Assembly (NCBI RefSeq): GCF_000371925.1
Contig: NZ_AQVE01000004.1
Location: forward strand, 23,081-87,080
Source: Thiolinea disciformis DSM 14473
GTDB taxonomy: Bacteria > Pseudomonadota > Gammaproteobacteria > Thiotrichales > Thiotrichaceae
DNA: 64,000 nucleotides
Reading direction: 5' to 3'
Of the stretch, positions 18,791-27,424 are shown piece after piece (positions within the stretch are counted from its first letter, which is position 1; each line of letters begins with the position of its first letter). The notes beneath the pieces are model-generated. The model worked only from the letters and a program-made list of their open reading frames with translations. It did not search any database and was not told the origin of the DNA. The translations under genes were made by a program, and so were the position numbers.

Positions 18791-20222
18791 TTAACATCTC
18801 CCGAAAGGTCAGCGCTGCTGGAGCCGCCTTGAGTTCACCACGTTGTTCTAAAGTGAGTGCAACCGATTTACCCAAAGCATCGAAAATTAAACCATAGGCC
18901 AAAGCATGTACCAAGCCGCCCGCGACAGTACCAAGGCCGGGGAAAGCTTTTAAAGCATTACCAGCCACGGCCAGAATCAGCGGAATCGTTTTTTTCAATT
19001 GGCTTTGGCTAAAATCGAGAAACTTATCAATATCTAATTGGCGAATAGGCACGTCATACAATTTGCATAAATCATTGACCATGCGTGTACCAATCACGCC
19101 TTGAATCACCAAGTCCGTACCCGGCGCGATAGAGGCCATTGCCCCTAACATGGCATTGCGTGTGCCGCTACGTACAATTTTCTCGGCTTGTTCACGCCGA
19201 AAAACTGCACGGGATTCATCCAATTTGCGTTGCACTAAGGTGAATACACTGCTATCGCGTAATTGTTCCAACCATTCTACTTGGGTATCAATTTCATTTT
19301 GTACATAAGTCGCCAGCGCGGAAACATCAGTTTTACGCGGCCGCTGCATCGTTTCTTCGCGACCATCAGGATAAATCCTGACCACCTCTTCAACACCACC
19401 GGATTGAATGAATACCACTTCAGGTGCTAGTGACTTCCCTTGTTTATCTTGCGGAAAGCGGCTACGAATCCGCTCAGTGATTTGTTGCTGCTCGGTGTCG
19501 GTATAAAGATCGCTTTTATTAACCGCAATCACCATGGGCTTGCCAAGCGCGGCGAGTTCTTGAATGTCTTCAAATTGCGTACGCGTCAGGTCAGAATCCA
19601 CCACATAAACGACCATTTGCGCCCGCACTGCTTCATCGAGTGCTAGTTCATCCAAACTACCAGCAACTTCATTACGCCCGGGGAGATCGGTTAATAATAA
19701 ACGATCCTCAGAGCTGGTTTGCCAAACATAGTCCTTAATCTCACGTGTCGAACCGCCCCGCAGATTAATGTCGACCCCAGCCGTGGGTAATAGCGCTTTA
19801 ATGATCGAGGATTTACCAGTACTCACATCGCCAAAAAAAGCGATATTGATCTGGCCGCTGGCCTTACGCTCTTCGAGTTTTTTAATTTCTTCCCGAAATT
19901 CGCTGGTATCCATACCCGCAGCTTCCACTTGTTGGATTTCTGCGGCCAAGGATTCAGCAGTAGCGGGTTTTTGATGTTGGGGCGTTGCAAGGCTGGTTTG
20001 ACGTCCACCCCAGAGTAACTTAGCGATAAAGTAGACACTTGCAGCAATAAAGAGGCAAATTAGTGTGAGGTATAAATAGAATAAAATGGGATGCAGGTTT
20101 TGAAGGCGTTCCCACACATCTAAGGCACTATTAGTCGCGTAAAAAATAAAGAATAAAAAGGCTAGACTGCCAAGCAAGATGGCTCCAGCCAATATCCAGC
20201 GTAATTGATGAGTAACTTTCAT
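18696..20222 (-). CDS. Membrane-anchored DUF697-type GTPase (first of a pair)
   Basis: A 508-residue protein with two N-terminal membrane helices (about 9-30 and 45-70), a helical linker (90-120), and a GTPase domain: G1 GDVSTGKS (131-138), G3 DLPG (179-182), G4 NKSD (235-238). A DUF697-like C-terminal domain (PGTDLVIQGVIGTRMVNDLC and a later Gly/Ala-rich helix) follows. It is a divergent paralogue of the next gene, with the same domain order plus the membrane anchor. A pair of different GTPases suggests a heteromeric machine, as inference. It lies 79 bases downstream of the small VWA-like gene and overlaps the next GTPase by 95 bases. Confidence 0.8.
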   Translation of the reverse strand: MKVTHQLRWILAGAILLGSLAFLFFIFYATNSALDVWERLQNLHPILFYLYLTLICLFIAASVYFIAKLLWGGRQTSLATPQHQKPATAESLAAEIQQVEAAGMDTSEFREEIKKLEERKASGQINIAFFGDVSTGKSSIIKALLPTAGVDINLRGGSTREIKDYVWQTSSEDRLLLTDLPGRNEVAGSLDELALDEAVRAQMVVYVVDSDLTRTQFEDIQELAALGKPMVIAVNKSDLYTDTEQQQITERIRSRFPQDKQGKSLAPEVVFIQSGGVEEVVRIYPDGREETMQRPRKTDVSALATYVQNEIDTQVEWLEQLRDSSVFTLVQRKLDESRAVFRREQAEKIVRSGTRNAMLGAMASIAPGTDLVIQGVIGTRMVNDLCKLYDVPIRQLDIDKFLDFSQSQLKKTIPLILAVAGNALKAFPGLGTVAGGLVHALAYGLIFDALGKSVALTLEQRGELKAAPAALTFREMLSGNLEERTKTLARLVVDQYRQKDASTSESNP

Positions 20223-20301
20223 GCCATGTCCATTCGCAGAAGTGTTTTAATGAAGTTAGCACAGCGCATACTAGATAGAAGAATTAGCTGCTATCACAGC
20301 C

Positions 20302-20688
20302 CTAGAATTTTACCAGTTTCCAGCCGGCTGGTTGTTGCGAACCATCAGATAAAAGGATTTTCTGATCGGCTGGAGTCTGATCATAGCGCGCTAGATTTTC
20401 TGCGGTTAGTGAGCCGAACGAGGTACGAAAAATAATATTTTTAGAGGGTAAGTTGGCTAAGTCCCCCAACAGTGCCTTATCTGTGCCCACAACAATATGT
20501 TTGTAGCGCGCTTTTTTATCAAAATCAGTAATCCACTCTAGCATAGCAGGGAATTTGTCGCGCATCGCATACGAGGTATCCGCGACAATTAAAATTTCCT
20601 TAGGATGTTGGCTTTGGTAATAATGTGTGCCGCCCCAGCCGATAAGGTGCAGCGCAATAAATAAGCCAAAAATCTTCAGAAATTTCAT
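20302..20688 (-). CDS. Small anchored VWA-like protein with degenerate metal site
   Basis: A 128-residue protein: one N-terminal membrane helix (about 4-20) then a short alpha/beta domain. ILIVADTSYAM (33-43) aligns with the DxSxS strand of a von Willebrand A domain but has Ala in place of the last Ser. LLSDGS (112-117) resembles the later MIDAS aspartate strand. It is far shorter than a full VWA domain (about 180 residues), so it may be a reduced version. It sits nine bases after the SBP-VWA gene in the five-gene cassette. The function is not recognised; the VWA relation is tentative. Confidence 0.6.
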   Translation of the reverse strand: MKFLKIFGLFIALHLIGWGGTHYYQSQHPKEILIVADTSYAMRDKFPAMLEWITDFDKKARYKHIVVGTDKALLGDLANLPSKNIIFRTSFGSLTAENLARYDQTPADQKILLSDGSQQPAGWKLVKF

Positions 20689-20697
20689 GCCTGTCCT

Positions 20698-22428
20698 TTA
20701 CATTTCTGCATTTAATAAGTTGCCAATCCGATAAGCCGCTGAGGTTGTGCTTGCTTCAATATAGGCACCTTCAGCTAAATTCGACAGCGCTTTTAAGTGT
20801 TCAGAACTTAATTCATAAGCAATCGAATGAATTGGTATACCAGTAGCCTCTAAGGCGTTGCTTACCGTATTAAAATTAAGTCCCATATTAGTTTCGCCAT
20901 CGGATAATAAGAAAATGACGCGCTTATAATCAGGATGTTGTTTGCCATACTCAGCCAATAAATTAGCGGCAACGACTACTGCATCATTAGTAGCTGTTTT
21001 TCCACCCGGTGCTAAACGCTCCACTGCACCATTAAATAAAGCTTTTTGTTGCACATCGAATTGGCGCACTTGTAAATCAACATTGACTGTATCACTGTAA
21101 GTGACTAAGCCTATCGAGTTAGTAGAGCTAATTAAATCAGAAGATTCAATTAAGGCTTGTTTTAAGTTTTTGATTCGCTCGCCTTCCATCGAACCGGAAA
21201 CATCAGCAACAAATACTGCAGCAATAGGGCGACCGCCCGATTTTTTCTGCTTCCAGAGCTTCTGGGCTTGTCCAATAACGGAGCCATCTTGCAAGCTATA
21301 AGCATCCTTATAATCAGCTTGACCACCAAAACCAAAACGATCACTCAAGGCTTGTTGGCTTTTGATATAATTCGCAAATAAGGTTAATACTTCACGTTCG
21401 GCTGGATCGGCTTCAGGCGTAATATATAGTGGGCTATCATGGCGCACGCCAAACGGGATAAATTGATAATCATCCATGCCCGTGACATTAATCCATGATT
21501 GATATTCCATAACTAAAGCATCTAATACACCACTGCCGACTGCTGCATCGCGCATTTGCAAGGTATTTTGGGCTACAAAAGGTACACCGGCTTGAAAAGC
21601 CTCAAAAGCACTTGCCACATCGGGCGATAGCATTTGCGTTTGATCACCTTGAGCAAAAGCATTTAAAACCGTTAATAAGAAATTTAAGCCAGTACTCGAT
21701 TGATAAGGGTTCGTATAACCCATAGCAAAACTGCCATTACTAACATTGGTTAAGAGTTTCGCAATATCTAATTTACCATTAGTAGTAATTTGATCGACTT
21801 TGGCTTTTTTGACTACGATGCCTGCGGTATTGGAAGCCGTAGCGGGTGCTAACGTTTCTACCCGCTGTCCATTAGCATTCAAATACAAACCCCATAAGGC
21901 ATTGCTCGGCGAATACGCATCGGGTATATAGCGCCGCGCGAGAATAAATTGAGCCCCCAAGCCCGAGTCCATTTTACGCAAGCTAATTTGCGCTGTTTTG
22001 CCATTGCTAATGCGTTGATTCTGATTATTAAAAGCTTGTGCTAATTCAATATAAAAGCCATCACGGCCATTGCCTGCTTTTTCGGGAGAAGTAAAGATTT
22101 CTACGGCTTCGGTGTTAGCGCTATCACTTGCTTGAACCACAATCGGCGATTCATTAATATCCGGCAACATATTTAGCAGATTTGTTGGGGTGAGTTGGAT
22201 ATTCGCACGATACTGATTTTCGTTATATAACGGTTGAATATCTCTTTTTACAAAATTAGCAATTTCTTTTTCAGCCTCTTGGCGATTCAGGGTATTTTTG
22301 GTGCGGCCAACAGCGCTCACTGTGGTCCCATCAGTATTGCTTGTGCTGGGAATAAGATTCTTAAAGATAATATTGCCAATCACTATGGCAAAAATAGCAA
22401 AAACAATAATTCGAGTTATATTTTTCAT
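20698..22428 (-). CDS. Substrate-binding-like plus VWA domain membrane protein
   Basis: A 576-residue protein with an N-terminal membrane helix (about 6-24). A region like an extracellular solute-binding protein spans about 90-370 (for example FAMGYTNPYQSSTGLNFLL). A C-terminal VWA domain spans about 400-570 with an intact MIDAS: Asp409-x-Ser411-x-Ser413 (DVSGSM), Thr478 (GGKTAT) and Asp510 (LLSDGET). VWA domains bind partners through a metal ion. The SBP-plus-VWA arrangement is known in bacterial membrane proteins, some encoded beside toxic-anion-resistance genes, but the role is unclear. The start codon overlaps the stop of the upstream coiled-coil gene (ATGA), indicating coupled translation. 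Confidence 0.8.
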   Translation of the reverse strand: MKNITRIIVFAIFAIVIGNIIFKNLIPSTSNTDGTTVSAVGRTKNTLNRQEAEKEIANFVKRDIQPLYNENQYRANIQLTPTNLLNMLPDINESPIVVQASDSANTEAVEIFTSPEKAGNGRDGFYIELAQAFNNQNQRISNGKTAQISLRKMDSGLGAQFILARRYIPDAYSPSNALWGLYLNANGQRVETLAPATASNTAGIVVKKAKVDQITTNGKLDIAKLLTNVSNGSFAMGYTNPYQSSTGLNFLLTVLNAFAQGDQTQMLSPDVASAFEAFQAGVPFVAQNTLQMRDAAVGSGVLDALVMEYQSWINVTGMDDYQFIPFGVRHDSPLYITPEADPAEREVLTLFANYIKSQQALSDRFGFGGQADYKDAYSLQDGSVIGQAQKLWKQKKSGGRPIAAVFVADVSGSMEGERIKNLKQALIESSDLISSTNSIGLVTYSDTVNVDLQVRQFDVQQKALFNGAVERLAPGGKTATNDAVVVAANLLAEYGKQHPDYKRVIFLLSDGETNMGLNFNTVSNALEATGIPIHSIAYELSSEHLKALSNLAEGAYIEASTTSAAYRIGNLLNAEM

Positions 22429-23132
22429 CCGTTTTTACCTGATTGATTGGCAACTTGCGCCAAAGCGACTAAGCGTGCGAGCGTGTCAGTGCGCTCAAAT
22501 TCACTGACTGAGCGCATATTGGCAAGTTCCACACTGGTTTTAGTGAGCGCGTCAAACAGCTCATTATTATCTTGTAGTAATTGTTGTAAACGATTGGCTT
22601 GTTCGGCATACATGGTTTCTTGTTCTTGGCTTTTTTGAGTATTGGCCCAATGACCACTGCGCCTATTACTTTCTAAACTGGACATACTGCGTGCCACAGC
22701 AACAACATCAGAGAGATTTTGAATGGCTTGTTTTTGTACCGTGCGGGCGGCGCCTAAATAACTTAAAGGGCTGGATTGTTTACCGGCGAAACGATTTTCA
22801 ACCACGGCATGATAATCATCCAAAATTTCGCCTAAAGTATCGGCTTGACGAACGCCTTCATTCAAACCTAGCTCACGCAGGTCTTTTTGTAGTTCATCCA
22901 AGCGAAAGTGCAAGGTGCCATGTTCGCGCGCTTCCCGTTCTTGTAGCCAGATTTGATCATCTTGTAGTACAAATCCAAATAAACGATAGGCCAGCGGTAC
23001 ACTTAATGTCGCCAATACGGCGAGTATTGCATACGCAGCATTGAGCACTAAATTGCCTTGAAACCACCAAACAAAAGCACCCAGTAGTAAAACTGACACG
23101 AGCGCTGCAATTATGGAGTATTGTCTAATCAT
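22425..23132 (-). CDS. Two-helix membrane protein with long coiled coil, first gene of GTPase/VWA cassette
   Basis: A 235-residue protein with two N-terminal membrane helices (about 6-25 and 30-56). A mostly helical, charged cytoplasmic region follows (EREAREHGTLHFRLDELQ; EQETMYAEQANRLQQLLQD) that looks like a coiled coil. I do not recognise a named family. The topology recalls XpaC-like partners of toxic-anion-resistance proteins, but no shared motif is visible, so this is weak. It heads a five-gene minus-strand run whose first junction overlaps by four bases; a promoter should lie in 23133-23408, shared with the divergent DUF1479 gene. Confidence 0.6.
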   Translation of the reverse strand: MIRQYSIIAALVSVLLLGAFVWWFQGNLVLNAAYAILAVLATLSVPLAYRLFGFVLQDDQIWLQEREAREHGTLHFRLDELQKDLRELGLNEGVRQADTLGEILDDYHAVVENRFAGKQSSPLSYLGAARTVQKQAIQNLSDVVAVARSMSSLESNRRSGHWANTQKSQEQETMYAEQANRLQQLLQDNNELFDALTKTSVELANMRSVSEFERTDTLARLVALAQVANQSGKNG

Positions 23133-23408
23133 AAGCTAAAGTGTCTCATGGAACGGCAAAGCTGTCATCAAAGGCACACTCACTAGTGTTGGTTTGAAAC
23201 CCTACTTATCTTAGCAAAATTAATAGCTTTTCAACGAGCTAGTTCTGTCCGAGTCAAGTTAGAAAAAATAGTAAAGTATTATTTTAAAAATAGAATCTAA
23301 GCTTCAGTGCTGTAGAAGAATAAGGCACTTATTCGAGTGCTCATGCTAATTGCTTAATTGTGTACAAACGGCCTAAGATAAGACAAAACCACAGTTTGGA
23401 GGAGCATA
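23133..23408. promoter_or_regulatory. Divergent intergenic control region
   Basis: This 276-base region separates two divergent start codons, the GTPase/VWA cassette (minus) and the DUF1479 gene (plus). It is AT-rich in the middle (23265-23295). The only structure seen is a small AGTGC/GCACT repeat near 23308-23332. GGAGGAG just before 23409 is the ribosome-binding site of the DUF1479 gene. No open reading frame or RNA gene is apparent. Confidence 0.4.
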
Positions 23409-24656
23409 ATGCAATTAACCCAAGATCAACTCGGCGCCGCTGTCATCGCCATGAAAGCTGAATTACGCAATAAAGGAGTGGATTATAAATCCGCGTTCGA
23501 GGGTTTTTCTGCCTCCATCAAGCAAGAAATCGACGAGATTAAAGCACTAGATGAGCAAGGTGCGAGCCTTGTGCCTGAGCTCGACTTTGCAGCGGTGGTG
23601 CAGGGCAATATAAATGACGAACAAAAAGCCTTGATTCATAAGCGTGGCTGTGTGGTCGTGCGCAATACTTTTTCACGTGAGTTGATTGACGATTGGAATC
23701 GGCGCATTGCTGATTATGTGAAGAAAAATGGCTATTACGAAACACCCGATAAAGGTTTAGATAAATACTTTTCTTCCTTGCAAAAGGGCAAGCCACAGAT
23801 TTTGAGTGTGTATTGGTCGAAGCCGCAAATGGAGGCACGCCAGCATGAAAATTTGGCTTTATTGCGCAAGGCTTTGAATCGTTTGTGGCATTATGAACGG
23901 GATGGACAGCAAGAGTTTGATCCTGATCGGGAATGTTTGTATGCCGATCGTTTGCGCCAACGTGAGCCGGGTGATAATAGTTTGGGTTTGAAACCGCATA
24001 TTGATGGCGGATCGGTAGAGCGTTGGCTGGATAAGCAAGGCTTTCATCAAGTGTATCGCCATTTATTAAATGGCAATTGGCAAGATTATGATCCTTTTGA
24101 TGCAGCGTATCGCACCAAAACCGATGAAATTCCTTCGCCTGCGGTGTGCAGCATGTTTCGTACTTATCAAGGGTGGACAGCCTTAACGCCGCAAGGACCG
24201 AATGATGGTACTCTGCAATTAATTCCCAGCTCACGCGTAGTGCCGTGGATGTTTTTGCGTGCGTTACAAGAGGATGTGCCACCTGATGATTTGTGCGGTG
24301 CACAAGCCGGACGGGCACTTCAATGTGTGCCACAGTGGCATAGTTTAGTTTTAGAGGGCTTAGTCAGTATTCCCAAAATGAATCCGGGTGATACGATTTG
24401 GTGGCACCCTGATTTAGTGCATGCCGTTGAGGATGCACACCGTGGGACAGGTTACAGTAATGTGATTTATATTGGTGCAGCACCGTATTGTGATAAAAAT
24501 GTGGCCTATTTAAAGAAGCAAGCCGAAGCCTTTAGAAAAGGTGAAAGTGCTCCTGATTTTGCGGCTGAGCATTATGAGTTGGCCTACCAAGATCGTGCGA
24601 CCGAGTCTGATTTAACGGACTTAGGTAAAAAGCAAATGGGTTTACAGGCGTGGTAA
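23409..24656 (+). CDS. DUF1479 (YbiU-like) protein, putative Fe/2-oxoglutarate oxygenase fold
   Basis: A 415-residue soluble protein matching the DUF1479 family, whose E. coli member is YbiU. A double-stranded beta-helix metal site is suggested by His197-x-Asp199 (LKPHIDGGS) and a distal His338 (HPDLVHAVE), the HxD...H pattern of non-haem iron oxygenases. The segment SMFRTYQGWTAL is also characteristic. Substrate and reaction are unknown. GGAGGAG precedes the ATG, and a strong hairpin follows the stop, so it is a single-gene transcript. Confidence 0.85.
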   Translation: MQLTQDQLGAAVIAMKAELRNKGVDYKSAFEGFSASIKQEIDEIKALDEQGASLVPELDFAAVVQGNINDEQKALIHKRGCVVVRNTFSRELIDDWNRRIADYVKKNGYYETPDKGLDKYFSSLQKGKPQILSVYWSKPQMEARQHENLALLRKALNRLWHYERDGQQEFDPDRECLYADRLRQREPGDNSLGLKPHIDGGSVERWLDKQGFHQVYRHLLNGNWQDYDPFDAAYRTKTDEIPSPAVCSMFRTYQGWTALTPQGPNDGTLQLIPSSRVVPWMFLRALQEDVPPDDLCGAQAGRALQCVPQWHSLVLEGLVSIPKMNPGDTIWWHPDLVHAVEDAHRGTGYSNVIYIGAAPYCDKNVAYLKKQAEAFRKGESAPDFAAEHYELAYQDRATESDLTDLGKKQMGLQAW

Positions 24657-24672
24657 AATAAACCCACCACAG

Positions 24673-24702
24673 GTTTCAGGCATAGACGGCCTGAAACTTT
24701 TA
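24673..24702 (+). terminator. Intrinsic terminator after DUF1479 gene
   Basis: A perfect nine-base-pair stem GTTTCAGGC/GCCTGAAAC with a seven-base loop, followed by TTTTA, begins 16 bases after the DUF1479 stop. Its T-run touches the stop codon of the convergent transglutaminase gene. Confidence 0.85.
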
Positions 24703-25530
24703 CGCCGTTGAGACGGCGGAGTTTGGACTCGGTGCATTTTGGGTCAGGCTGAGGGCAGAAACTTCCATTTTTTCTAAACTAACATTGCCTACTATATTGG
24801 CAAATGCTGTATCCGCAGCATCTCGACCCGCGCTAATACGTACAAAGCCGCCGACTGGGGCGAGTTTGGTCGCATCGAATAAGTACCAATTTCCTCCTAA
24901 ATAAGCTTCAAAAAAGCCGTGAAAATCGGGCGGTTGCAACTCGGGGGCATAGCCTGCTACATAGCGTGCTGGGATGCCTAATGCGCGACATAAAGCAATG
25001 CTTAAGTGTGCAAAATCCCGACAGACTCCCATGCCTTGTACTAATACATCACAAGCGCTGCTGGAGCCATGGGTAGAGCCAGAGACATAATCAATGTGAT
25101 TAAACACCCAATCACAAATCGCACTGACCCGAGCATAACCCATTGGAAGATGCCCAAAGGTCTTGTACGCAAAGCGCCCTAAACGATCGGACTCGCAATA
25201 CCGGCTAGGATTAAGATAGGGCAAAGCATCTGTGGGTAAATTCAAATAAGCCACTTCATCTAATTGGGGCGGCTGGTGAATAGTGTGACTCAATTCAATC
25301 GTAGCTGTGTAGTCTAACGTTAAGGTGCAAGGTTGTAGCGCAAAGCGAATACTGCGATTGGCTTCTTCGCCAGACATAAAACCTTCATAAGGAACTAAAG
25401 GGTTGATGATTAATTGTTCTTGTTGGATGGTTTGATGCGTATTTTGGGCGACAGCCACCGTAAAGATAAAACTGGCGGGTGATTCAACTTGGTAAGTCAA
25501 ATGGCTAGCAACTTGAATGATACTCATCAT
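24700..25530 (-). CDS. Transglutaminase-like (cysteine protease fold) family protein
   Basis: A 276-residue protein with an N-terminal beta-sandwich region (about 1-110) and a transglutaminase core. The catalytic triad is visible as Cys170 in GVCRDFAH, His204 in DFHGFFEAY and Asp219 in LFDATK. Bacterial proteins of this layout are presumed peptidases or amidases; the substrate is unknown. No signal peptide, so cytoplasmic. It stands alone, convergent with the DUF1479 gene. Confidence 0.88.
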   Translation of the reverse strand: MMSIIQVASHLTYQVESPASFIFTVAVAQNTHQTIQQEQLIINPLVPYEGFMSGEEANRSIRFALQPCTLTLDYTATIELSHTIHQPPQLDEVAYLNLPTDALPYLNPSRYCESDRLGRFAYKTFGHLPMGYARVSAICDWVFNHIDYVSGSTHGSSSACDVLVQGMGVCRDFAHLSIALCRALGIPARYVAGYAPELQPPDFHGFFEAYLGGNWYLFDATKLAPVGGFVRISAGRDAADTAFANIVGNVSLEKMEVSALSLTQNAPSPNSAVSTA

Positions 25531-25661
25531 AATTCCTTACGAAAAAGTAAGCGGCTCATCAACCTAGGTCAGGATTCAGAGGGGTGAGAATGTTAGGCAA
25601 ATTTAGTGCCAATCACTACACCAGCACGTTTAGTATCATCAAGTCTAGTCTAAATCATGCA

Positions 25662-25690
25662 ATCAGGTGTTTGAAAAGCAAACACCTGAT
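25662..25690 (-). terminator. Perfect 12-bp hairpin downstream of the Tyr/Pro-rich EF-hand gene
   Basis: ATCAGGTGTTTG and CAAACACCTGAT pair perfectly around a five-base loop, 15 bases beyond the stop of the minus-strand gene. On the minus strand no long T-run follows the stem, so it may be a weak terminator or a 3' stabilising structure rather than a classical intrinsic terminator. Confidence 0.55.
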
Positions 25691-25704
25691 AGAAAAATTA
25701 AAAT

Positions 25705-26283
25705 TTAGGCAACGCTAGTCAAACGATTAATCACATCTTGCGTTAAACTGGTCAGGCTCAGATCCAGCTCGCCCCGACTATTACGTTTCATCGTTTGGGC
25801 AGCATCGCCAGCGCTCAATTTACCATCACCGTTCATATCGAGCACTTGCAAAACTTGCCCTGGAGGATCATTCACTAATGGAGCATTCAAAATACGAGTC
25901 AGTTGGTTTAATTGCTCTTTGGTTAAGGCAACCGCTCCATCTTTTACGATTTCCCCATTAGCGCGCTGATTAATAAAATTTATGCGTGGCGTATTGGTAT
26001 TGTTGGAGTTTGGTCGATCATAAGGGGCGTTCCAATTATTACGCTGTGGTAAAGGATAATACGGTCTTTGACCATAAAAACCACGATTTAGACTATAAGG
26101 ATTATAGTAAGAATTATAGTAAGGACGATTATAGCTGGGTAGGTAAGGTGGTAGATTTCTATAGCTATACGGGAAAGGTTCAGGCTGATAGCCGCCATAA
26201 TAATAGGGCGATGGTGAGTAATAAGGGGAGGGTATATTGTAATTAGGCGTGTAAATCGGGTTGTAATAGGTAGATGGGTACAT
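25705..26283 (-). CDS. Tyr/Pro/Asn-rich protein with C-terminal EF-hand
   Basis: A 192-residue protein of two parts. Residues 1-95 are low complexity, with about 24 tyrosines plus many Pro, Asn and Ser (YYNPIYTPNY, SPSPYYYGGY). Residues 110-192 are ordinary and contain one calcium-binding EF-hand loop, LDMNGDGKLSAGDA, in a helical context (dockerin or calmodulin-like half). AGGAG lies six bases before the ATG, so the Tyr-rich start is real. No signal peptide or membrane segment is visible. Tyr/Pro-rich tracts can drive self-association or matrix binding; that role is inference, and I do not recognise the family. Confidence 0.75.
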   Translation of the reverse strand: MYPSTYYNPIYTPNYNIPSPYYSPSPYYYGGYQPEPFPYSYRNLPPYLPSYNRPYYNSYYNPYSLNRGFYGQRPYYPLPQRNNWNAPYDRPNSNNTNTPRINFINQRANGEIVKDGAVALTKEQLNQLTRILNAPLVNDPPGQVLQVLDMNGDGKLSAGDAAQTMKRNSRGELDLSLTSLTQDVINRLTSVA

Positions 26284-26482
26284 AAAAATCTCCTAGCAAG
26301 CAAATTAAGTCATAGTCCTGTGTAGCATAATCCCAACGTTTGTCTTTGCTATTTAGTAAGATTTAACCTTAAGCACTACAAAACTAGGATTAATGGCAGT
26401 GTTTGCGCGGCTAATGGCGAAGGCATTCGAGGTGTTAGCGATTGCTTAAACAAGCGGTCAAAATGTCTTGACAAAATGTTGT

Positions 26483-27415
26483 TTAAATGATCCAACTTGT
26501 CCATAAGCTTACCGTGCCTAAGGAAATTAAGGTTGAAAATACAACGATTTGCGAGGTGGCTTGTTCGAAGATTTGATAACGTAAGGCAACGACATGCGCT
26601 AAGGCACCTGTTGGCAAAGCGCTTAACAGAACAGCGGTTTGTAACCAGACCTTATCTTCCGTTTGCCACAGATAAAATGCTAGCCATGTCAAGGCAGGAT
26701 GAATAAGCAATTTTACAGTAATAAGCCAGCTAATTTCGCTATAGTTTGCTTGACTGCGTTTAAAGGAAAGGCTAGCCCCTAAACAAAATAACGCAACCGG
26801 AATTGCAGCGGGTGCCAGCATATTCAAGCTAGTATTAATAACGTGAGGCAGTTTTAAGTTGAATGCCGAAGCCATTAATCCTAAGAATGTTGATAAAAAA
26901 ATAGGATTGCGTAATAAAGAACGGTCGGCAATATTCCACGCTTGTTTTATAAAATGGCCCCGTTGGCGCTTGGCTTCAATCAATAATTGTGAACCTGCAA
27001 TAATTAGAATATTGCCCGCCAGAATAATGCTAATGGTAGGAGCATGGCTCGATTCCCCCAATAAACCAAAAGTCAGTGGAATGCCCATATAAGCGAAATT
27101 AGCAAAAGATCCATTTACGCCCCGCAATACTAGCTCATCGTAGCTAGTGACTTTGAAAACGAAGCGGCTAATTACTAAAATTAGCGCGATGGTTAGCAGC
27201 ACGGCGAAGCTGAAGGCTAGTAAGGCGGGGGCATTAAATAGATGCGCTAAAGGCTGGCGTGAGGCAGAATTGAATAATAAAGCTGGAACGGCAAAGTAAT
27301 ACACGAATTGATTCAACGCAGGCAGCATTTTGATGTCTAGCAAGGTGTGTCGCGCTACATGGCCACAAGCAATCAAAACGAAAAGCGGAATAATCGCTAA
27401 TAAACTCTCAGTCAC
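26483..27415 (-). CDS. AEC (auxin efflux carrier) family transporter
   Basis: A 310-residue membrane protein with about ten hydrophobic segments. The pattern is that of the AEC family: ALNQFVYYFAVPALLF near the N-terminus, GSFANFAYMGIPL around 101-113, and PVALFCLGASLSF around 206-218. Family members move organic acids or amino acids; the substrate is not evident. It lies nine bases downstream of the Lrp-family gene and is probably co-transcribed with it, so it may be controlled together with proline metabolism. Confidence 0.88.
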   Translation of the reverse strand: MTESLLAIIPLFVLIACGHVARHTLLDIKMLPALNQFVYYFAVPALLFNSASRQPLAHLFNAPALLAFSFAVLLTIALILVISRFVFKVTSYDELVLRGVNGSFANFAYMGIPLTFGLLGESSHAPTISIILAGNILIIAGSQLLIEAKRQRGHFIKQAWNIADRSLLRNPIFLSTFLGLMASAFNLKLPHVINTSLNMLAPAAIPVALFCLGASLSFKRSQANYSEISWLITVKLLIHPALTWLAFYLWQTEDKVWLQTAVLLSALPTGALAHVVALRYQIFEQATSQIVVFSTLISLGTVSLWTSWII

Positions 27416-27424
27416 AATCTATCC

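Noticed and set aside
23539..24333. 264-codon open frame antisense to the DUF1479 gene
   Set aside because: His/Thr/Asn-heavy, no family likeness, no ribosome-binding site, and it lies wholly inside a well-supported gene; a shadow frame.
25986..26246. 86-codon plus-strand frame antisense to the Tyr-rich gene
   Set aside because: It mirrors the low-complexity Tyr/Asn codons of the minus-strand gene, whose SD and EF-hand support the minus strand.
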